Shown here piece by piece: positions 14,505 through 18,604 of a stretch of 21,159 bases of DNA. The first letter of the stretch is position 1. Every line of letters begins with the position of its first letter. Origin of the DNA: Acidimicrobiia bacterium (lineage in GTDB: Bacteria; Actinomycetota; Acidimicrobiia; IMCC26256; JAENVU01); NCBI GenBank assembly GCA_017882945.1, contig JADGON010000346.1:1-21159 (forward strand), read 5' to 3'. Under the pieces are notes generated by a model. That model saw only the letters and a list, made by a program, of their open reading frames with translations, was not told where the DNA came from and did not search any database. The position numbers and the translations under genes were made by a program.

Positions 14505-15461
14505 GTGAAGGCGCTCGTAACCGGTGGGGCCGGGTTCATCGGTTCCACCCTCTCTGACCGGTTGCTCGCCGAGGGTTGGGAGGTCGACGTCGTCGACGAC
14601 CTGTCGACCGGCACGCTCGCGAACCTCGGGGACGCCCGCTCGCTCGGCAGCCGCAAGTTCTCGTTCCACCGGCTCGACGTCCGGTCGCCGGCGATCACCG
14701 ACTTCATCGCGCACCGCAAGCCCGACGTCGTGTTCCACCTTGCCGCGCAGGCGGACGTCCGCGTCTCGGTGGCCCGCCCGGTCTTCGACGCCGAGGTGAA
14801 CATCCTCGGGACGCTGAACGTGTGCCAGGGCGCGCTCGCCGCGGGGACCCAGAAGGTCGTCTTCGCGGCCTCGGGCGGCACGCTCTACGGGACACCCGAG
14901 CATCTCCCGGTGCGCGAAGGGCATCCGCAGCGGCCCGAGTCGCCGTACGGCGTCGCCAAGAAGGCGGCCTGCGACTACCTGCACTACTACCGCGAGATCC
15001 ACGGGCTCGAGTACAGCGCCCTCGCGTTCGCCAACGTGTACGGACCGCGCCAGGACCCGCACGGCGAGGCGGGCGTGGTGTCGATCTTCACCGGGATGAT
15101 GCTCGATCGTGCCCGGCCCACGATCTTCGGCGACGGCAAGCAGACGCGGGACTTCGTCTACGTCGACGACGTCGTCGACGCGCTGGTACGCGCGTCGGAT
15201 CGCGGCAGCGGACTCATCATCAACATCGGCACCGGCGTGGAGACGAGCGTCCAGGAGCTCTACGACTCGATCGCACGCGCCGTCGGGTTCAAGGACGAGC
15301 CGAATCACGCGCCGGCTCGTCCGGGCGAGCTGCAGCGGTCGTCGCTCGACCCCGGTCGCGCGGAGATCCACCTGGGGTGGAAGCCGTGGACCGACCTGGA
15401 CGCCGGAGTGGACCGGACGCTCGACTGGTTCAAGGCGCAGCGATCCGCGCCAGGCCGCTAG
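14505..15461 (+). CDS. galE: UDP-glucose 4-epimerase-like extended SDR
   Basis: A 318-residue NAD-dependent sugar-nucleotide epimerase. Motifs: ALVTGGAGFIGSTL (3-16), VVDDLSTG, HLAAQADVRVSV, AASGGTLYG, SPYGVAKKAACDYL (Tyr148, Lys152), ANVYGPRQDPHGEAGVVSIF, TRDFVYVDDVVDA, NIGTG and RPGELQRS. ANVYGPRQDPHGEAGVV and the overall length agree with the actinobacterial GalE1/RmlB2 group, which interconverts UDP-glucose and UDP-galactose, the precursor of galactofuranose in mycobacterial arabinogalactan. GTG 14505 has AGGAGA 4 bases upstream, overlapping the previous stop, the strongest Shine-Dalgarno in the cluster. It is the last gene of the plus-strand cluster and converges on the nitroreductase gene with 3 bases between the stops. 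UDP-glucuronate or UDP-GlcNAc epimerase activity is possible. Confidence 0.83.
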   Translation: MKALVTGGAGFIGSTLSDRLLAEGWEVDVVDDLSTGTLANLGDARSLGSRKFSFHRLDVRSPAITDFIAHRKPDVVFHLAAQADVRVSVARPVFDAEVNILGTLNVCQGALAAGTQKVVFAASGGTLYGTPEHLPVREGHPQRPESPYGVAKKAACDYLHYYREIHGLEYSALAFANVYGPRQDPHGEAGVVSIFTGMMLDRARPTIFGDGKQTRDFVYVDDVVDALVRASDRGSGLIINIGTGVETSVQELYDSIARAVGFKDEPNHAPARPGELQRSSLDPGRAEIHLGWKPWTDLDAGVDRTLDWFKAQRSAPGR

Positions 15462-15464
15462 CCC

Positions 15465-16070
15465 CTACCGAAACGCGCGGAGCTCCTCGACGGGGATCGG
15501 TGGCCGCGGCCGCCCCCGGTAGCCCGGATCGGGGTGCCCCACGAGCACGAGCGCGTGCGGGAGCCACGCTTCGGGCAGCGTGAGCGCGTCGCGCGCAGCC
15601 TCGGGGCAGAAGATCGGCGCGGCCACCCAGCACGACGCGAGGTCCGCCGCCGCGGCCGCGAGCATCAGGTTCTCGACTGCCGCGCCGAGTGACAGCAGCG
15701 CCATGCCCCACTCCGCCCGCTGGCGCGCCTCGTCGGGGTATCGGTCCAGCCCGTCCCACGTCAGGCACGCGAGCACGAGCGCGGGTGCGCTCATGAGCTT
15801 GCGGTGCGACGCGGCGACGAGCTCGTCGACGCGGCCGGGCGCGATGCCGTCGGCGGCCAGATCGGTGCGCCATTGCGCGCCCATGCCCTCCGCCAGGTCG
15901 CGCTTGGCCGACTCGGTGTCGACCACGACGAAGCGCCACGGTCGGGAGTGATGCGGCGCGGGCGCGACGCACGCGGACTCGACGAGCGCGTCGAGCACCT
16001 CGCGCGCCACCGGCTCGCGGGTGAACGCCCGGATCGACCGCCGCGCCTCCAGAAACCCCGGAACGCTCAC
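15465..16070 (-). CDS. Nitroreductase-fold protein equivalent to the C-terminal half of FbiB
   Basis: A 201-residue FMN-dependent nitroreductase-fold protein. It contains FLEARRSIRAFTREPV, ACVAPAPHHSRPWRFVVVD, MGAQWRTDLAADG, YPDEARQRAEWGMALLSLGAAVENLMLAA and LASCWVAAPIFCPEAARDAL. APAPHH-RP-RFV, the W-R-DLA-DG block and GSCW/ASCW follow the C-terminal domain of mycobacterial FbiB, which reduces dehydro-F420-0 to F420-0 with FMNH2. Here it is a separate gene 16 bases after cofE. The most plausible start is GTG 16070, immediately before SVPGFLEARRSIR. No Shine-Dalgarno is visible; the bases before the start in fact read CACCTCCTG, the opposite of one. The frame is also open further upstream inside cofE, so a read-through or fused form should be considered. 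A general nitroreductase is the alternative. Confidence 0.8.
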   Translation of the reverse strand: MSVPGFLEARRSIRAFTREPVAREVLDALVESACVAPAPHHSRPWRFVVVDTESAKRDLAEGMGAQWRTDLAADGIAPGRVDELVAASHRKLMSAPALVLACLTWDGLDRYPDEARQRAEWGMALLSLGAAVENLMLAAAAADLASCWVAAPIFCPEAARDALTLPEAWLPHALVLVGHPDPGYRGRPRPPIPVEELRAFR

Positions 16071-16086
16071 CAGGAGGTGGGTGCGG

Positions 16087-16797
16087 TCATCGGAAGAGGT
16101 CGTCCTGGGGGGATCGGATGAGCTCGCGGACGGACCCATCGCGGAACCACTCGGGCTCGAGGCCGCGCACGATCGCGGCCGGGATCGCGGCCGCCTTGCC
16201 CATGACGAGCTCAGCCGCGCTCGCGACCTCGTCCGCGAGCGCGACCTCGGTGACGTGCAGCTCGCGTCCACGAGCGTCGGCCTGACCCCGTAGGTCCACG
16301 ACCGCGGCCAGTCCCGAGACGCCGATGGCGACATCGGCGAGCCCGTGGCGCCACGCACGACCGAACGTGTCCGAGATCACCACTGCGACGTCCGCGCCCG
16401 CTTCGACCCGGATCGTGTTGCGGATCCGGTGGGCGGAGCGGTCGCTGTCGACGGGAAGGAGCGCCGCGAATCCGTCCTCGACGTTCGAGAGGTCGATGCC
16501 GGCGTTCGCGCAGACGAAGCCGTGCTCGGTCTCACTGATGATCAGATCCCCCCGGCGCCGCAGGATGCGCACCGACTCGCGTTCGACCAGCTCGCGCCGG
16601 GCGTCGAGGTTCTCATGGTCGAGCGCCACGAGACGGTCCTCGACCTTCGACACCACTTTCTGGGTCACGACGATGCAGTCGCGGTCCGCCAGCGGCGTGT
16701 CCTGGGCCGCGGCCGCCGTGGCGATCAGCTCGCCGAGCGAATCGCCGGGACGGACCTCGGGGATGCCCGAGATCGGGATGATCGTGAGCGCGCCCAC
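16087..16797 (-). CDS. cofE: Coenzyme F420-0:L-glutamate ligase (CofE domain, N-terminal half of FbiB)
   Basis: A 236-residue CofE-family protein. Motifs: LTIIPISGIPEVRPGDSLGELI (4-25), CIVVTQKVVSKVEDR, ETEHGFVCANAGIDLSNV, RIRNTIR, VVISDTFGRAWRHGLADVAIGVSG, and the tail GLEPEWFRDGSVRELIRSPQDDLFR. CofE adds L-glutamates to F420-0 with GTP and a divalent metal. In mycobacteria this domain is the N-terminal half of FbiB, fused to a nitroreductase; here it stops with its own TGA and the nitroreductase follows as a separate gene. Archaeal CofE is also a stand-alone protein of this size. GTG 16797 lies 3 bases after the fbiA stop, so both are in one operon. Length and motifs suggest a complete enzyme. 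Confidence 0.87.
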   Translation of the reverse strand: MGALTIIPISGIPEVRPGDSLGELIATAAAAQDTPLADRDCIVVTQKVVSKVEDRLVALDHENLDARRELVERESVRILRRRGDLIISETEHGFVCANAGIDLSNVEDGFAALLPVDSDRSAHRIRNTIRVEAGADVAVVISDTFGRAWRHGLADVAIGVSGLAAVVDLRGQADARGRELHVTEVALADEVASAAELVMGKAAAIPAAIVRGLEPEWFRDGSVRELIRSPQDDLFR

Positions 16798-16800
16798 GAA

Positions 16801-17739
16801 TCAGGCGACGGCGTCGAGGGTGTGCCGGGCGAGTGCGGCGGCAACCCGGGCGTCGGTCATCAGGGTGTCGGCGACGACCGCGTGCACCCCCGCGGCCTCG
16901 ACCTCGCGGGCGCGCTGCTCGTCGCCGGAGTCGATGACGAGGGTGCCGCAGAACTCGGCGTACGCGCGTGCCACGCCGACGCAGCTCACCTCCATGCCGA
17001 GCGGGCCCATCAGCCGGTCGGCCGGGCCCTTCACGGGCGCACCGGCGATGATCGGGCTGACCCCGACGACGCGGTCCCGCCGCCGGCGGAGGACCTCGCG
17101 CACTCCCGGCACCGCGAGGATCGGACCGATCGAGATCACCGGGTTCGAGGGGCAGATCAGCACCGTCTCGGCGGCTTCGAGCGCCGCCAGCACGCCCGGT
17201 GCCGGTCGGGCGGTCTCGATCCCGTCGAAGTCCACGGCGGCGACGACGGGGTTCGCGCGCTCGCGCACGAACCACTCCTGCATCTTGAGGACCTCGCGCC
17301 GCCCGTCGTCGCGGCTGACGGTGACGCGGGTGGCGACCCGGTCGTCGGTCATCGGCAGCAGCCGCGGCACGACCCCCCAGGCGCGGGCGATCTCGGCTGC
17401 GACCTCCGAGACCGTCGCGCCCTCGGCGAGCCGCTCCGTGCGGTAGATGTGGGTGCCGAGATCGCGGTCGCCGAGCCGGAACCACGTGTCCTGGCCGTAG
17501 CGGTCGAGCGCGTCCATGGTCACGAACGTCTCGCCCGCGAGCCCCCAACCCTGCTCGGGGTGCTCGGCGCCGGCCAGTGTGTACGTGACGGTGTCCAGGT
17601 CGGGACACACGTAGAGGCCGTGGAAGACCTCGTCGTCGGCCGTGTTGACGATCACGGTGACATCCTCGGGCGGGACCACGCGCACGAGGCCGCGGAGGAA
17701 CCGGGCCGCTCCGACTCCACCAGCCAGCGCTACCAGCAT
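16801..17739 (-). CDS. fbiA: 2-phospho-L-lactate/phosphoenolpyruvate transferase of F420 synthesis
   Basis: A 312-residue FbiA/CofD protein. It begins VALAGGVGAARFLRGL, the GGxGxARxLxGL nucleotide-binding motif, followed by VNTADD, GLYVCPDLDTVTYTLAG, DTWFRLGDRDLGTHIYRT, LPMTDDRV, CPSNPVISIGPILAVPG, SPIIAGAPVKGPADRLM and LVIDSGDE. FbiA joins the activated three-carbon unit to the deazaflavin Fo, making F420-0 in archaea or dehydro-F420-0 from phosphoenolpyruvate in mycobacteria. The adjacent nitroreductase, which would reduce the dehydro form, favours the phosphoenolpyruvate route. ATG 17739 follows TAGGCT by 7 bases with no Shine-Dalgarno, so it is probably leaderless. It is first in fbiA-cofE-nitroreductase. 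Fo synthase (FbiC) and the guanylyltransferase (FbiD/CofC) are not in the window. Confidence 0.92.
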   Translation of the reverse strand: MLVALAGGVGAARFLRGLVRVVPPEDVTVIVNTADDEVFHGLYVCPDLDTVTYTLAGAEHPEQGWGLAGETFVTMDALDRYGQDTWFRLGDRDLGTHIYRTERLAEGATVSEVAAEIARAWGVVPRLLPMTDDRVATRVTVSRDDGRREVLKMQEWFVRERANPVVAAVDFDGIETARPAPGVLAALEAAETVLICPSNPVISIGPILAVPGVREVLRRRRDRVVGVSPIIAGAPVKGPADRLMGPLGMEVSCVGVARAYAEFCGTLVIDSGDEQRAREVEAAGVHAVVADTLMTDARVAAALARHTLDAVA

Positions 17740-17758
17740 GGAATCGAGCCTAAGCCGT
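17740..17758 (-). promoter_or_regulatory. Putative fbiA promoter, leaderless
   Basis: On the minus strand TAGGCT (complement of 17747-17752) is followed by 7 bases and the ATG of fbiA. The -35 region would lie at about 17770-17775, inside the stem of the upstream terminator-like hairpin; it does not resemble TTGACA. Confidence 0.45.
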
Positions 17759-17804
17759 GGTGAACGAGAAGGTCCCCTCCGAGGAGGGGACCTTCTCGTT
17801 CACC
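17759..17804 (-). terminator. 22-base perfect inverted repeat, probable terminator of the repeat-protein gene
   Basis: The arms 17759-17780 and 17783-17804 are exact reverse complements with two bases between them; sterically this is a stem of about 20 base pairs with a small loop. It lies 43 bases past the stop of the minus-strand gene ending at 17848 and just before the fbiA promoter. No T tract follows on either strand. As a near-perfect palindrome it could act in both directions, or be a protein-binding site. Confidence 0.6.
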
Positions 17805-17831
17805 GGTCGCGGCGGGGGGCACCGCGACCGG
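17803..17831 (-). terminator. Second hairpin in tandem with the 22-base repeat
   Basis: CCGGTCGCGG (17803-17812) and CCGCGACCGG (17822-17831) form a perfect 10-base stem with a 9-base G-rich loop, immediately downstream of the gene ending at 17848. It abuts the longer hairpin with two shared bases, giving a tandem terminator-like arrangement. No T tract is present. Confidence 0.45.
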
Positions 17832-17847
17832 ATGTGCGCGTCGTCGC

Positions 17848-18435
17848 TCAGGCTTCGCCGTTGACGGCGCGAGGGACCGAGGTGGGCGTGGCGCCCCGGC
17901 GGCCCTGCACCCGAGCCTTGCCGATCTCGATCGTCTTGGAGAACTGGTCGGGGATCGAGCTCACGGTGCCGGGCAGGCTGATCGTGCGCAGCTGCTCGAT
18001 GACCGGCTCGACGCGGACCCGGAGGTCGCCCACGATCGGCTCGGCCCACCCCCGCGGGTCGGCGCTGCGGGCGGCATTCGCGCCGGCCTTGACCTGGGTG
18101 CCGACGGCCTCGACGGTGCTGGTCACGGTGGCGCCGAACGTCCCGCCGACGCTCGAACCGAGCGTGCTGACGGTGTCGCCGACGGTCGATCCGAGGTTGC
18201 CGACAGTGTCGCCGACGGTCGAACCGAGGTTGCCGAGGCTCGAGGCACACCCGGTGGTGCGGGCCTTGATCACGTCGGTCTGGTGCGCCAGCGAGCTGCC
18301 GGCGTCCCGACGGAGGGCGGTGACTCGCGTGACGGCGTCGCGGCGCTTGACCTGCGCCTGCTGGAAGCCGAGCACGCCCACGCCGACGACGATGTACGCG
18401 GTGTCGGTCGCGGTCTTGCGGAGGTTGACGTCCAT
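17848..18435 (-). CDS. Uncharacterised small protein with 11-residue repeats
   Basis: 195 residues, function unknown. Layout: a short N-terminal helix (MDVNLRKTATDTAYIVVGVG and on to residue 24), which may be a weak membrane or amphipathic segment; a basic QAQVKRRDAVTRV stretch; and a Gly/Thr/Val/Ser-rich region with 11-residue repeats NLGSTVGDTVG (69-79), NLGSTVGDTVS (80-90), TLGSSVGGTFG (91-101) and a faded fourth (102-112). A Pro-containing C-terminal half and a basic tail follow. Eleven-residue periodicity is typical of amphipathic surface helices (late-embryogenesis proteins, synuclein, apolipoproteins), so membrane or granule surface binding is one idea. GAGGAG lies 10 bases before ATG 18435. 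The promoter is readable and tandem hairpins follow, so it is probably a single-gene unit. Confidence 0.75.
   Translation of the reverse strand: MDVNLRKTATDTAYIVVGVGVLGFQQAQVKRRDAVTRVTALRRDAGSSLAHQTDVIKARTTGCASSLGNLGSTVGDTVGNLGSTVGDTVSTLGSSVGGTFGATVTSTVEAVGTQVKAGANAARSADPRGWAEPIVGDLRVRVEPVIEQLRTISLPGTVSSIPDQFSKTIEIGKARVQGRRGATPTSVPRAVNGEA
18140..18238 (-). repeat. Three tandem 33-base units in the repeat-protein gene
   Basis: Units at 18140-18172, 18173-18205 and 18206-18238. The last two differ at only three positions; the first is more diverged. Each encodes one 11-residue unit, so the copies arose by in-frame duplication. Confidence 0.8.
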
Positions 18436-18497
18436 GGGTGATGCGCTCCTCGCGGTTGCTGCGGTGGATCGGGTGGCGGGCCGATCGGCCGGGCCAG

Positions 18498-18533
18498 TGC
18501 AAACACCGTAACGCAGAGTGCTAACTCCTGCAA
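18498..18533 (-). promoter_or_regulatory. Sigma-70-type promoter of the repeat-protein gene, with a CIRCE-like half site
   Basis: On the minus strand TTGCAG (complement of 18528-18533), a 17-base spacer, and TACGGT (complement of 18505-18510) make the most complete promoter in the window, giving +1 near 18498 and a leader of about 60 bases. The spacer contains TTAGCACTC (complement of 18516-18524), identical to one arm of the HrcA-binding CIRCE element. The other arm, nine bases away, matches at only four of nine positions. Confidence 0.5.
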
Positions 18534-18544
18534 GCGCGTGACCA

Positions 18545-18560
18545 GGTGACGATCGTCACC
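18545..18560. promoter_or_regulatory. 16-base perfect palindrome, candidate CRP/FNR-family site
   Basis: GGTGACGATCGTCACC is its own reverse complement and contains GTGA-N6-TCAC, the core recognised by CRP-family regulators. It lies in the divergent gap, 12 bases upstream of the -35 of the repeat-protein gene and about 29 bases upstream of the -10 of the GT2 gene, so a bound regulator could act on both. Confidence 0.5.
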
Positions 18561-18588
18561 GTGCCCCGGCTCGGCGCCGTCCCGGAAG

Positions 18589-18604
18589 TACGCTCGACCG
18601 GCCC
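18589..18604 (+). promoter_or_regulatory. Putative -10 of the GT2-polytopic gene
   Basis: TACGCT (18589-18594) precedes the ATG at 18605 by 10 bases, and no Shine-Dalgarno is present, suggesting a nearly leaderless message. No clear -35 is visible. Confidence 0.35.

Noticed and set aside
16345..17763. 472-codon plus-strand frame opposite fbiA/cofE
   Set aside because: Antisense to two conserved F420 genes, with Asp/Arg/His shadow composition.
18498..18524. Complete CIRCE operator
   Set aside because: Only one nine-base arm is exact; the other matches at four of nine positions, so only a half site is claimed.
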